64,000 nt of DNA, from assembly GCA_964016885.1 (NCBI GenBank), contig OZ024743.1, positions 75,188,740-75,252,739 of the forward strand. Direction: 5' to 3'. The notes beneath the pieces were generated by a model that saw nothing but the letters and a program-made list of their open reading frames with translations, was not told the origin of the DNA and did no database searches. Positions 29,201-43,220 of the stretch are shown here, in pieces. The position numbers and the translations under genes are program-made. Numbering within the stretch: the first letter of the stretch is position 1; each line of letters starts with the position of its first letter. Origin of the DNA: Eledone cirrhosa. Its lineage: Eukaryota > Mollusca > Cephalopoda > Octopoda > Eledonidae.

Positions 29201-32200
29201 AACGTCAGATAGTACAGTTGTTGGTATTGGTAGAGTCGTTAGAACGTCAGATATAATAGTTTGTGGTATTGGTAGAGTCGTTAGAACGTCAGATAGTACA
29301 GTTGTTGGTATTGGTAGAGTCGTTAGAACGTCAGATAGAATAGTTTGTGGTATTGGTAGAGTCGTTAGAACGTCAGATAGAATAGTTTGTGATATTGGTA
29401 GAGTCGTTAGAACGTCAGATAGAATGGTTTGTGGCATTGGTAGAGTCATTAGAACGTCAGATAGAATAGTTTGTGGTATTGGTAGTGTCGTTAGAACGTC
29501 AGATAGAACAGTTTGTGGTATTCGTAGAGTCGTTAGAACGTCAGATAGAATAGTTTGTGGTATTGGTAGAGTCGTTAGAACGTCAGATAGAACAGTTTGT
29601 GGTATTCGTAGAGTCGTTAGAACGTCAGATAGAATAGTTTGTGGCATTGGTAGAGTCGTTAGAGTGTCAGATAGAATAGTTTGTGGTATAGGTAGAGTCG
29701 TAAAACGTAAGATAAAATAGTTTTTGGTATTGGTAAAGTTTTTAGAACGTCAGATAGAGTTATTTGTGGTATTGGTAGAGTCTTTAGAACGTCAGATAGA
29801 GTTATTTGTGGTATTGGTAGAGTCTTTAGAACGTCAGATAGAATAGTTTGTGATATTGGTAGAGTCTTTAGAACGTCAGATAGGATGGTTTGTGGTAATG
29901 GTAGAGTCGTTAGAACATCAGATAGAATAGTTTGTGGTATTGGTAGATTCGTTAGAACGTCAGATAGAATAGGTTATGGTATTGGTAGAGTCGTTAGAAC
30001 ATCAGATAGAATAGTTTGTGGTATTGGTAGAGTCGTTAGAACGTCAGATAGAATAGTTTGTGGTATTGGTAGAGTCGTTAGAACATCAGATAGAATAGTT
30101 TGTGTTATAGGTAGAGTCGTTAGAACGTCAGATAGAATAGTTTGTGGTATTGGTAGTGTCGTTAGAACGTGAGATAGAACAGTTTGTGGTATTGGTAGAG
30201 TCGTTAGAACCCCAGATAGAATAGTTTGTGGTATTGGTAGAGTCGTTAGAACGTTAGATAGAATAGTTTGTGGTATTGGTAGAGTCGTTAGAACGTCAGA
30301 TAGAACAGTTTGTGGTATTGGTAGAGTCGTCAGAACGTCAGATAGAACAGTTTGTGGTATTCGTAGAGTCGTTAGAACGTCAGATAGAATAGTTTGTGGT
30401 ATTGGTAGAGTCGTTAGAACGTCAGATAGAATAGTTTGTGGTATTGGTAGAGTCGTTAGAACGTCAGATAGATCAGTTTGTGGTATTGGTAGAGTCGTTA
30501 GAACATCAGATAGAATAGTTTGTGTTATAGGTAGAGTCGTTAGAACGTCAGATAGAATAGTTTGTGGTATTGGTAGTGTCGTTAGAACGTGAGATAGAAC
30601 AGTTTGTGGTATTCGTAGAGTCGTTAGAGCGTCAGATAGAATAGTTTGTAGTAATGGTAGAGTCTTTAGAACGTCAGATAGAATGGTTTGTGGTAATGGT
30701 AGAGTCGTTAGAACATCAGATAGAATAGTTTGTGGTATTGGTAGAGTCGTTAGAACGTCAGATAGAATAGTTTGTGGTATTGGTAGAGTCGTTAGAACAT
30801 CAGATAGAATAGTTTGTGTTATAGGTAGAGTCGTTAGAACGTCAGATAGAATAGTTTGTGGTATTGGTAGAGTCGTTAGAACATCAGATAGAATAGTTTG
30901 TGTTATAGGTAGAGTCGTTAGAACGTCAGATAGAACAGTTTGTGGTATTCGTAGAGTCGTTAGAACGTCAGATAGAATAGTTTGTGGTATTGGTAGAGTC
31001 GTTAGAACGTCAGATAGAATACATTGTGGTATTGGTAGAGTCATTAGAACGTCTAATAGAATAGTTTGTGGTATTGGTAGAGTTGTTAGAACGTCAGATA
31101 GAATACATTGTGGTATTGGTAGAGTCATTAGAACGTGAGATAAAATAGTTTGTGGTATTGGTAGAGTCGTTAGAACGTCAGATAGAATAGTTTGTGGTAC
31201 TGGTAGAGCCGTTAGAACGTCAGATAGAATAGTTTGTGATATTGGTAGAGTCGTTAGAACGTCAGATAGAATAGTTTGTAGTAATGGTAGAGTCGTTAGA
31301 ACGTCAGATAGAATAGTTTGTGATATTGGTAGATTCGTTAGAACGTCAGATAGAATGGTTTGTGGTAATGGTAGAGTCGTTAGAACATCAGATAGAATAG
31401 TTTGTGGTATTGGTAGAGTCGTTAGAACGTCAGATAGAATAGTTTGTGGCATTGGTAGAGTCGTTAGAGTGTCAGATAGAATAGTTTGTGGTATTGGTAG
31501 AGTCGTTAGAGAGTCAGATAGAATAGTTTATGTTATTGGTAGAGTCGTTAGAACGTTAGATAAAATAGTTTGTGGTATTCGTAGAGTCGTTAGAACGTCA
31601 GATAGAATAGTTTGTGGTATTGGTAGAGTCGTTAGAACGTCAGATAGAATACATTGTGGTATTGGTAGAATCGTTAGAACGTCAGATAGAATAGTTTGTG
31701 ATATTGGTAGAGTCGTTAGAACGTCAGATAAAATACATTGTGGTATTGGTAGAGTCATTAGAACGTCTAATAGAATAGTTTGTGGTATTGGTAGAGTCCT
31801 TAGAACGTCAGATAGAATAGTTTGTGGTATTGGTAGAGTCCCTAGAACGTCAGATAAAATAGTTTGTGGTATTGGTAGAGTCGGTAGAACGTCAGATAAA
31901 ATAGTTTGTGGTATTAGTAGAGTCATTACAACGTCAGATAGAATAGTTTGTGGTATTGGTAGAGTCTTTAGAACGTCAGATAGAATGGTTTGTGGTAATG
32001 GTAGAGTCGTTAGAACATCAGATAGAATAGTTTGTGGTATTGGTAGAGTCGTTAGAACGTCAGATAGATCAGTTTGTGGTATTGGTAGAGTCGTTAGAAC
32101 ATCAGATAGAATAGTTTGTGGTATTGGTAGAGTCTTTAGAACGTCAGATAGAATGGTTTGTGGTAATGGTAGAGTCGTTAGAACATCAGATAGAATAGTT

Positions 32201-33454
32201 TGTGGTATTGGTAGAGTCGTTAGAACGTCAGATAGAATAGTTTGTGGTATTGGTAGAGTCGTTAGAACATCAGATAGAATAGTTTGTGGTATTGGTAGAG
32301 TCGTTAGAACGTCAGATAGAATAGTTTGTGGTATTGGTAGAGTCGTTAGAACGTTAGATAGAATAGTTTGTGGTAATGGTAGAGTCGTTAGAACGTCAGA
32401 TAAAATAGTTTGTGGTATTGGTAGAGTCGTTAGAACGTCAGATAGAATAGTTTGTGGTATTGGTAGAGTCGTAAGAACGTCAGATAGTACAGTTGTTGGT
32501 ATTGGTAGAGTCGTTGGAACGTCAGATAGAATAGTTTGTGGTAATGGTAGAGTCGTTAGAACGTCAGATAGAATAGTTTGTGGTATTCGTAGAGTCGTTA
32601 GAACGTCAGATAGAATAGTTTGTGGTATTGGTAGAGTCGTTAGAACGTCAGATAGAATACATTGTGGTATTGGTAGAATCGTTAGAACGACAGATAGAAT
32701 AGTTTGTGATATTGGTAGAGTCGTTAGAACGTCAGATAAAATACATTGTGGTATTGGTAGAGTCATTAGAACGTCTAATAGAATAGTTTGTGGTATTGGT
32801 AGAGTCCTTAGAACGTCAGATAGAATAGTTTGTGGTATTGGTAGAGTCGTTAGAACGTCAGATAAAATAGTTTGTGGTATTGGTAGAGTCGGTAGAACGT
32901 CAGATAAAATAGTTTGTGGTATTAGTAGAGTCATTACAACGTCAGATAGAATAGTTTGTGATATTGGTAAAGTTTTTAGAACGTCAGATAGAACAGTTTG
33001 TGGTATTGGTAGAGTCTTTAGAACGTCAGATAGAATGGTTTGTGGTAATGGTAGAGTCGTTAGAACATCAGATAGAATAGTTTGTGGTATTGGTAGAGTC
33101 GTTAGAACGTCAGATAGAATAGTTTGTGGTATTGGTAGAGTCGTTAGAACATCAGATAGAATAGTGTGTGTTATAGGTAGAGTCGTTAGAACGTAAGATA
33201 GAATAGTTTGTGGTATTGGTAGAGTCCTTAGAACGTGAGATAAAATAGTTTGTGGTATTGGTAGAGTCGTTAGAACGTCAGATAGAATAGTTTGTGGTAC
33301 TGGTAGAGTCGTTAGAACGTCAGATAGAATAGTTTGTGATATTGGTAGAGTCGTTAGAACGTCAGATAGAATAGTTTGTAGTAATGGTAGAGTCGTTAGA
33401 ACGTCAGATAGAATAGTTTGTGATATTGGTAGATTCGTTAGAACGTCAGATAGA

Positions 33455-36400
33455 ATGGTTTGTGGTATTGGTAGAGTCGTTAGAACGTCAGATAGAATAG
33501 TTTGTGGCATTGGTAGAGTCGTTAGAGTGTCAGATAGAATAGTTTGTGGTATTGGTAGAGTCGTTAGAGAGTCAGATAGAATAGCTTATGTTATTGGTAG
33601 AGTCGTTAGAACGTTAGATAAAATAGTTTGTGGTATTGGTAGAGTGTTTAGAACGTCAGATAGAACAGTTTGTGGTAATGGTAGAGTCGTTAGAACGTCA
33701 GATAGAATAGTTTGTGGTATTCGTAGAGTCGTTAGAACGTCAGATAGAATAGTTTGTGGTATTGGTAGAGTCGTTAGAACGTCAGATAGAATACATTGTG
33801 GTATTGGTAGAATCGTTAGAACGTCAGATAGAATAGTTTGTGATATTGGTATAGTCATTAGAACGTCTAATAGAATAGTTTGTGGTATTGGTAGAGTCCT
33901 TAGAACGTCAGATAGAATAGTTTGTGGTATTGGTAGAGTCCCTAGAACGTCAGATAAAATAGTTTGTGGTATTGGTAGAGTCGGTAGAACGTCAGATAAA
34001 ATAGTTTGTGGTATTAGTAGAGTCATTACAACGTCAGATAGAATAGTTTGTGGTATTGGTAAAGTTTTTAGAACGTCAGATAGAATAGTTTGTGGTATTG
34101 GTAGAGTCTTTAGAACGTCAGATAGAGTTATTTGTGGTATTGGTAGAGTCTTTAGAACGTCGGATAGAATGGTTTGTGGTAATGGTAGAGTCGTTAGAAC
34201 ATCAGATAGAATTGTTTGTGGTATTGGTAGAGTCGTTAGAACGTCAGATAGAATAGTTTGTGGTATTGGTAGAGTCGTTAGAACGTCAGATAGATCAGTT
34301 TGTGGTATTGGTAGAGTCGTTAGAGAGTCAGATAGAATAGTTTGTAGTAATGGTAGAGTCTTTAGAACGTCAGATAGAATGGTTTGTGGTAATGGTAGAG
34401 TCGTTAGAACATCAGATAGAATAGTTTGTGGTATTGGTAGAGTCGTTAGAACATCAGATAGAATAGTTTGTGGTATTGGTAGAGTCGTTAGAACGTCAGA
34501 TAGAATAGTTTGTGGTATTGGTAGAGTCGTTAGAACATCAGATAGAATAGTTTTTGGTATTGGTAGAGTCGTTAGAACGTCAGATAGAATAGTTTGTGGT
34601 ATTGGTAGAGTCGTTAGAACGTTAGATAGAATAGTTTGTGGTAATGGTAGAGTCGTTAGAACGTCAGATAAAATAGTTTGTGGTATTGGTAGAGTCGTTA
34701 GAACGTCAGATAGAATAGTTTGTGGTATTGGTAGAGTCGTTAGAACGTCAGATAGTACAGTTGTTGGTATTGGTAGAGTCGTTAGAACGTCAGATAGAAT
34801 AGTTTGTGGTATTGGTAGAGTCGTTAGAACGTCAGATAGAATAGTTTGTGTTATTGGTAGAGTCGTTAGAACGTCAGATAGAATAGTTTGTGGTATTGGT
34901 AGAGTTGTTAGAACGTCAGATAGAATAGTTTGTGGTATTGGTAGATTCGTTAGAACGTCAGATAGAATAGTTTGTAGTAATGGTAGAGTCGTTAGAACGT
35001 CAGATAGAATAGTTTGTGATATTGGTAGATTCGTTAGAACGTCAGATAGAATAGTTTGTAGTAATGGTAGAGTCGTTAGAACGTCAGATAGAATAGTTTG
35101 TGATATTGGTAGATTCGTTAGAACGTCAGATAGAATGGTTTGTGGTAATGGTAGAGTCGTTAGAACGTCAGATAGAATAGTTTGTGGTATTGGTAGAGTC
35201 GTTAGAACGTCAGATAGAATAGTTTGTGGTATTGGTAGAGTCGTTAGAACGTCAGATAGAATAGTTTGTGGCATTGGTAGAGTCGTTAGAACGTCAGATA
35301 GAATAGTTTGTGGCATTGGTAGAGTCGTTAGAACGTCAGATAGAATGGTTTGTGGTAATGGTAGAGTCGTTAGAACGTCAGATAGAATAGTTTGTGGCAT
35401 TGGTAGAGTCGTTAGAGTGTCAGATAGAATAGTTTGTGGTATTGGTAGAGTCGTTAGAGAGTCAGATAGAATAGTTTATGTTATTGGTAGAGTCGTTAGA
35501 ACGTTAGATAAAATAGTTTGTGGTATTGGTAGAGTGATTAGAACGTCAGATAGAACAGTTTGTGGTAATGGTAGAGTCGTTAGAACGTCAGATAGATCAG
35601 TTTGTGGTATTGGTAGAGTCGTTAGAGAGTCAGATAGAATAGTTTGTAGTAATGGTAGAGTCTTTAGAACGTCAGATAGAATGGTTTGTGGTAATGGTAG
35701 AGTCGTTAGAACATCAGATAGAATAGGTTGTGGTATTGGTAGTGTCGTTAGAACGTCAGATAGAATAGTTTGTGGTATTCGTAGAGTCGTTAGAACGTCA
35801 GATAGAATAGTTTGTGGTATTGGTAGAGTCGTTAGAACGTCAGATAGAATACATTGTGGTATTGGTAGAATCGTTAGAACGTCAGATAGAATAGTGTGTG
35901 ATATTGGTAGAGTCGTTAGAACGTCAGATAAAATACATTGTGGTATTGGAAGAATCATTAGAACGTCTAATAGAATAGTTTGTGGTTTTGGTAGAGTCCT
36001 TAGAACGTCAGATAGAATAGTTTGTGGTATTGGTAGAGTCGTTAGAGTGTCAGTTAGAACAGTTTGTGGTATTGGTAGAGTCGTTAGAACGTCAGATAGA
36101 ATAGTTTGTGTTATTGGTAGAGTCGTTAGAACGTCAGATAGAATAGTTTGTAGTAATGGTAGAGTCGCTAGAACGTCAGATAAAATAGTTTGTGGTATTG
36201 GTAGAGTCGTTAGAACGTCAGATAGAATAGTTTCTGGTATTGGTAGAGTCGTTAGAACGTCAGTTAGTACAGTTGTTGGTAATGGTAGAGTCGTTAGAAC
36301 GTCAGATAGAATAGTTTGTGGTATTGGTAGAGTCGTTAGAACGTCAGATAGAATAGTTTGTGGTATTGGTAGAGTCGTTAGAACGTCAGTTAGAACAGTT

Positions 36401-39400
36401 TGTGGTATTGGTAGAGTCGTTAGAACGTCAGTTAGAACAGTTTGTGGTATTGGTAGAGTCGTTAGAACGTCAGATAGAATAGTTTGTGTTATTGGTAGAG
36501 TCGTTAGAACGTCAGATAGAATAGTTTGTGATATTGGTATATTCGTTAGAACGTCAGATAGAATGGTTTGTGGTTTTTGGTAGAGTCGTTAGAACGTCAG
36601 ATAGAATAGTTTGTGATAATGGTAGATTCGTTAGAACGTCAGATAGAATAGTTTGTAGTAATGGTAGAGTCGTTAGAACGTCAGATAGAATAGTTTGTGA
36701 TATTGGTAGATTCGTTAGAACGTCAGATAGAATGGTTTGTGGTAATGGTAGAGTCGTTAGAACATCAGATAGAATAGTTTGTGGTATTGGTAGAGTCGTT
36801 AGAACGTCAGATAGAATAGTTTGTGGTATTGGTAGAGTCGTTAGAACGTCAGATAGAATACATTGTGGTATTGGTAGAGTCGTTAGAACGTCAGATAGAA
36901 TAGTTTGTGGCATTGGTAGAGTCGTTAGAGTGTCAGATAGAATAGTTTGTGGTATTGGTAGAGTCGTTAGAGTGTCAGATAGAATAGTTTGTGGTATTGG
37001 TAGAGTCGTTAGAGAGTCAGATAGAATAGTTTATGTTATTGGTAGAGTCGTTAGAACGTTAGATAAAATAGTTTGTGGTATTCGTAGAGTCGTTAGAACG
37101 TCAGATAGAATACATTGTGGTATTGGTAGAATCGTTAGAACGTCAGATAGAATAGTTTGTGATATTGGTAGAGTCGTTAGAACGTCAGATAAAATACATT
37201 GTGGTATTGGTAGAGTCATTAGAACGTCTAATAGAATAGTTTGTGGTATTGGTAGAGTCCTTAGAACGTCAGATAGAATAGTTTGTGGTATTGGTAGAGT
37301 CCCTAGAACGTCAGATAAAATAGTTTGTGGTATTGGTAGAGTCGGTAGAACGTCAGATAAAATAGTTTGTGGTATTAGTAGAGTCATTACAACGTCAGAT
37401 AGAATAGTTTGTGGTATTGGTAAAGTTTTTAGAACGTCAGATAGAGTTATTTGCGGTATTGGTAGAGTCTTTAGAACGTCAGATAGAATGGTTTGTGGTA
37501 TTGGTAGAGTCTTTAGAACGTCAGATAGAGTTATTTGCGGTATTGGTAGAGTCTTTAGAACGTCAGATAGAATGGTTTGTGGTAATGGTAGAGTCGTTAG
37601 AACATCAGATAGAATAGTTTGTGGTATTGGTAGAGTCGTTAGAACGTCAGATAGATCAGTTTGTGGTATTGGTAGAGTCGTTAGAGAGTCAGATAGAATA
37701 GTTTGCAGTAATGGTAGAGTCTTTAGAACGTCAGATAGAATGGTTTGTGGTAATGGTAGAGTCGTTAGAACATCAGATAGAATAGTTTGTGGTATTGGTA
37801 GAGTCGTTAGAACGTCAGATAGAATAGTTTGTGGTATTGGTAGAGTCGTTAGAACATCAGATAGAATAGTTTGTGGTATTGGTAGAGTCGTTAGAACGTC
37901 AGATAGAATAGTTTGTGGTATTGGTAGAGTCGTTAGAACGTTAGATAGAATAGTTTGTGGTAATGGTAGAGTCGTTAGAACGTCAGATAAAATAGTTTGT
38001 GGTATTGGTAGAGTCGTTAGAACGTCAGATAGAATAGTTTGTGGTATTGGTAGAGTCGTAAGAACGTCAGATAGTACAGTTGTTGGTATTGGTAGAGTCG
38101 TTGGAACGTCAGATAGAATAGTTTGTGGTAATGGTAGAGTCGTTAGAACGTCAGATAGAATAGTTTGTGGTATTCGTAGAGTCGTTAGAACGTCAGATAG
38201 AATAGTTTGTGGTATTGGTAGAGTCGTTAGAACGTCAGATAGAATACATTGTGGTATTGGTAGAATCGTTAGAACGTCAGATAGAATAGTTTGTGATATT
38301 GGTAGAGTCGTTAGAACGTCAGATAAAATACATTGTGGTATTGGTAGAGTCATTAGAACGTCTAATAGAATAGTTTGTGGTATTGGTAGAGTCCTTAGAA
38401 CGTCAGATAAAATAGTTTGTGATATTGGTAAAGTTTTTAGAACGTCAGATAGAACAGTTTGTGGTATTGGTAGAGTCTTTAGAACGTCAGATAGAATGGT
38501 TTGTGGTAATGGTAGAGTCGTTAGAACATCAGATAGAATAGTTTGTGGTATTGGTAGAGTCGTTAGAACGTCAGATAGAATAGTTTGTGGTATTGGTAGA
38601 GTCGTTAGAACGTCAGATAGAATAGTGTGTGGTAGTGGTAGAGTCGTTAGAGAGACAGATAGAATAGTTTGTAGTAATGGTAGAGTCGTTAGAACGTCAG
38701 ATAGAATAGTTTGTGGTATTGGTAGCGTCGTTAGAGAGTCAGATAGAATAGTTTGTAGTAATGGTAGAGTCTTTAGAACGTCAGATAGAATAGTTTGTGG
38801 TATTGGTAGAGTCGTTAGAACGTCAGATAGAATAGTTTGTGGTATTGGTAGAGTCGTTAGAACGTCAGATAGAATAGTTTGTGGTATTGGTAGAGTCGTT
38901 AGAACATCAGATAGAATAGTGTGTGTTATAGGTAGAGTCGTTAGAACGTCAGATAGAATAGTTTGTGGTATTGGTAGTGTCGTTAGAACGTGAGATAGAA
39001 CAGTTTGTGGTATTCGTAGAGTCGTTAGAACGTCAGATAGAATAGTTTGTGGTATTGGTAGAGTCGTTAGAACGTCAGATAGAATACATTGTGGTATTGG
39101 TAGAGTCATTAGAACCTCTAATAGAATAGTTTGTGGTATTGGTAGAGTCCTTAGAACGTGAGATAAAATAGTTTGTGGTATTGGTAGAGTCGTTAGAACG
39201 TCAGATAGAATAGTTTGTGGTACTGGTAGAGTCGTTAGAACGTCAGATAGAATAGTTTGTGATATTGGTAGAGTCGTTAGAACGTCAGATAGAATAGTTT
39301 GTAGTAATGGTAGAGTCGTTAGAACGTCAGATAGAATAGTTTGTGATATTGGTAGATTCGTTAGAACGTCAGATAGAATGGTTTGTGGTAATGGTAGAGT

Positions 39401-42400
39401 CGTTAGAACATCAGATAGAATAGTTTGTGGTATTGGTAGAGTCGTTAGAACGTCAGATAGAATAGTTTGTGGCATTGGTAGAGTCGTTAGAGTGTCAGAT
39501 AGAATAGTTTGTGGTATTGGTAGAGTCGTTAGAGAGTCAGATAGAATAGTTTATGTTATTGGTAGAGTCGTTAGAACGTTAGATAAAATAGTTTGTGGTA
39601 TTGGTAGAGTGTTTAGAACGTCAGATAGAACAGTTTGTGGTAATGGTAGAATCGTTAGAACGTCAGATAGAATAGTTTGTGGTATTCGTAGAGTCGTTAG
39701 AACGTCAGATAGAATAGTTTGTGGTATTGGTAGAGTCGTTAGAACGTCAGATAGAATACATTGTGGTATTGGTAGAATCGTTAGAACGTCAGATAGAATA
39801 GTTTGTGATATTGGTATAGTCATTAGAACGTCTAATAGAATAGTTTGTGGTATTGGTAGAGTCCTTAGAACGTCAGATAGAATAGTTTGTGGTATTGGTA
39901 GAGTCGGTAGAACGTCAGATAAAATAGTTTGTGGTATTAGTAGAGTCATTACAACGTCAGATAGAATAGTTTGTGGTATTGGTAAAGTTTTTAGAACGTC
40001 AGATAGAATAGTTTGTGGTATTGGTAGAGTCTTTAGAACGTCAGATAGAGTTATTTGTGGTATTGGTAGAGTCTTTAGAACGTCGGATAGAATGGTTTGT
40101 GGTAATGGTAGAGTCGTTAGAACATCAGATAGAATTGTTTGTGGTATTGGTAGAGTCGTTAGAACGTCAGATAGAATAGTTTGTGGTATTGGTAGAGTCG
40201 TTAGAACGTCAGATAGATCAGTTTGTGGTATTGGTAGAGTCGTTAGAGAGTCAGATAGAATAGTTTGTAGTAATGGTAGAGTCTTTAGAACGTCAGATAG
40301 AATGGTTTGTGGTAATGGTAGAGTCGTTAGAACATCAGATAGAATAGTTTGTGGTATTGGTAGAGTCGTTAGAACATCAGATAGAATAGTTTTTGGTATT
40401 GGTAGAGTCGTTAGAACGTCAGATAGAATAGTTTGTGGTATTGGTAGAGTCGTTAGAACGTCAGATAGAATAGTTTGTGGTATTGGTAGAGTCGTTAGAA
40501 CGTCAGATAGAATAGTTTGTAGTAATGGTAGAGTCGTTAGAACGTTAGATAGAATAGTTTGTGGTAATGGTAGAGTCGTTAGAACGTCAGATAGAATAGT
40601 TTGTGGTATTGGTAGAGTCGTTAGAACGTCAGATAAAATAGTTTGTGGTATTGGTAGAGTCGTTAGAACGTCAGATAGAATAGTTTGTGGTATTGGTAGA
40701 GTCGTTAGAACGTCAGATAGAATAGTTTGTGGTATTGGTAGAGTCGTTAGAACGTCAGATAGAATAGTTTGTAGTAATGGTAGAGTCGTTAGAACGTTAG
40801 ATAGAATAGTTTGTGGTAATGGTAGAGTCGTTAGAACGTCAGATAGAATAGTTTGTGGTATTGGTAGAGTCGTTAGAACGTCAGATAAAATAGTTTGTGG
40901 TATTGGTAGAGTCGTTAGAACGTCAGATAGAATAGTTTGTGGTATTGGTAGAGTCGTTAGAACGTCAGATAGAATAGTTTGTGGTATTGGTAGAGTCGTT
41001 AGAACGTCAGATAGAATAGTTTGTGGTATTGGTAGAGTCGTTAGAACGTCAGATAGAATAGTTTGTAGTAATGGTAGAGTCGTTAGAACGTTAGATAGAA
41101 TAGTTTGTGGTAATGGTAGAGTCGTTAGAACGTCAGATAGAATAGTTTGTGGTATTGGTAGAGTCGTTAGAACGTCAGATAAAATAGTTTGTGGTATTGG
41201 TAGAGTCGTTAGAACGTCAGATAGAATAGTTTGTGGTATTGGTAGAGTCGTTAGAACGTCAGATAGAATAGTTTGTGGTATTGGTAGAGTCGTTAGAACG
41301 TCAGATAGAATAGTTTGTGGTATTGGTAGAGTCGTTAGAACGTCAGATAGAATAGTTTGTGGTATTGGTAGAGTCGTTAGAACGTCAGATAGTACAGTTG
41401 TTGGTATTGGTAGAGTCGTTAGAACGTCAGATAGAATAGTTTGTGGTACTGGTAGAGTCGTTAGAACGTCAGATAGAATAGTTTGTGTTATTGGTAGATT
41501 CGTTAGAACGTCAGATAGAATAGTTTGTAGTAATGGTAGAGTCGTTAGAACGTCAGATAGAATAGTTTGTAGTAATGGTAGAGTCGTTAGAACGTCAGAT
41601 AGAATAGTTTGTAGTAGTGGTAGAGTCGTTAGAACGTCAGATAGAATAGTTTGTGATATTGGTAGATTCGTTAGAACGTCAGATAGAATAGTTTGTAGTA
41701 ATGGTAGAGTCGTTAGAACGTCAGATAGAATAGTTTGTGATATTGGTAGATTCGTTAGAACGTCAGATAGAATGGTTTGTGGTAATGGTAGAGTCGTTAG
41801 AACGTCAGATAGAATAGTTTGTGGTATTGGTAGAGTCGTTAGAACGTCAGATAGAATAGTTTGTGGTATTGGTAGAGTCGTTAGAACGTCAGATAGAATA
41901 GTTTGTGGCATTGGTAGAGTCGTTAGAACGTCAGATAGAATAGTTTGTGGCATTGGTAGAGTCGTTAGAACGTCAGATAGAATGGTTTGTGGTAATGGTA
42001 GAGTCGTTAGAACGTCAGATAGAATAGTTTGTGGCATTGGTAGAGTCGTTAGAGTGTCAGATAGAATAGTTTGTGGTATTGGTAGAGTGATTAGAACGTC
42101 AGATAGAACAGTTTGTGGTAATGGTAGAGTCGTTAGAACGTCAGATAGATCAGTTTGTGGTATTGGTAGAGTCGTTAGAGAGTCAGATAGAATAGTTTGT
42201 AGTAATGGTAGAGTCTTTAGAACGTCAGATAGAATGGTTTGTGGTAATGGTAGAGTCGTTAGAACATCAGATAGAATAGGTTGTGGTATTGGTAGTGTCG
42301 TTAGAACGTCAGATAGAATAGTTTGTGGTATTCGTAGAGTCGTTAGAACGTCAGATAGAATAGTTTGTGGTATTGGTAGAGTCGTTAGAACGTCAGAGAG

Positions 42401-43220
42401 AATACATTGTGGTATTGGTAGAATCGTTAGAACGTCAGATAGAATAGTGTGTGATATTGGTAGAGTCGTTAGAACGTCAGATAGAATAGTTTGTAGTAAT
42501 GGTAGAGTCGTTAGAACGTCAGATAAAATACATTGTGGTATTGGAAGAATCATTAGAACGTCTAATAGAATAGTTTGTGGTTTTGGTAGAGTCCTTAGAA
42601 CGTCAGATAGAATAGTTTGTGGTATTGGTAGAGTCGTTAGAGTGTCAGTTAGAACAGTTTGTGGTATTGGTAGAGTCGTTAGAACGTCAGATAGAATAGT
42701 TTGTGTTATTGGTAGAGTCGTTAGAACGTCAGATAGAATAGTTTGTAGTAATGGTAGAGTCGTTAGAACGTCAGATAAAATAGTTTGTGGTATTGGTAGA
42801 GTCGTTAGAACGTCAGATAGAATAGTTTCTGGTATTGGTAGAGTCGTTAGAACGTCAGTTAGTACAGTTGTTGGTAATGGTAGAGTCGTTAGAACGTCAG
42901 ATAGAATAGTTTGTGGTATTGGTAGAGTCGTTAGAACGTCAGATAGAATAGTTTGTGGTATTGGTAGAGTCGTTAGAACGTCAGTTAGAACAGTTTGTGG
43001 TATTGGTAGAGTCGTTAGAACGTCAGTTAGAACAGTTTGTGGTATTGGTAGAGTCGTTAGAACGTCAGATAGAATAGTTTGTGTTATTGGTAGAGTCGTT
43101 AGAACGTCAGATAGAATAGTTTGTAGTAATGGTAGAGTCGTTAGAACGTCAGATAGAATAGTTTGTGATATTGGTATATTCGTTAGAACGTCAGATAGAA
43201 TGGTTTGTGGTTTTTGGTAG
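33455..43220 (+). repeat. Large duplicated block marked by a shared +1 insertion
   Basis: The stretch ending at 36,583 recurs ending at 43,220. Both ends carry the same unusual unit TTTGTGGTTTTTGGTAG, which has one extra base. The offset is 5,923 bp at the start of the block and 6,637 bp at its end, so the second copy is longer by 714 bp, exactly 17 monomers. Much of the extra length can be placed in the 252/294-bp repeats at 40,508-41,390. Confidence 0.8.
40508..41390 (+). repeat. Local higher-order repeat of 6-7 monomers
   Basis: A marker pair (AGTAATGG unit, then a unit with AACGTTAGATAG) occurs at 40,521, 40,773 and 41,067, spaced 252 bp (6 x 42) and 294 bp (7 x 42). The copies are otherwise nearly identical. 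Confidence 0.85.
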
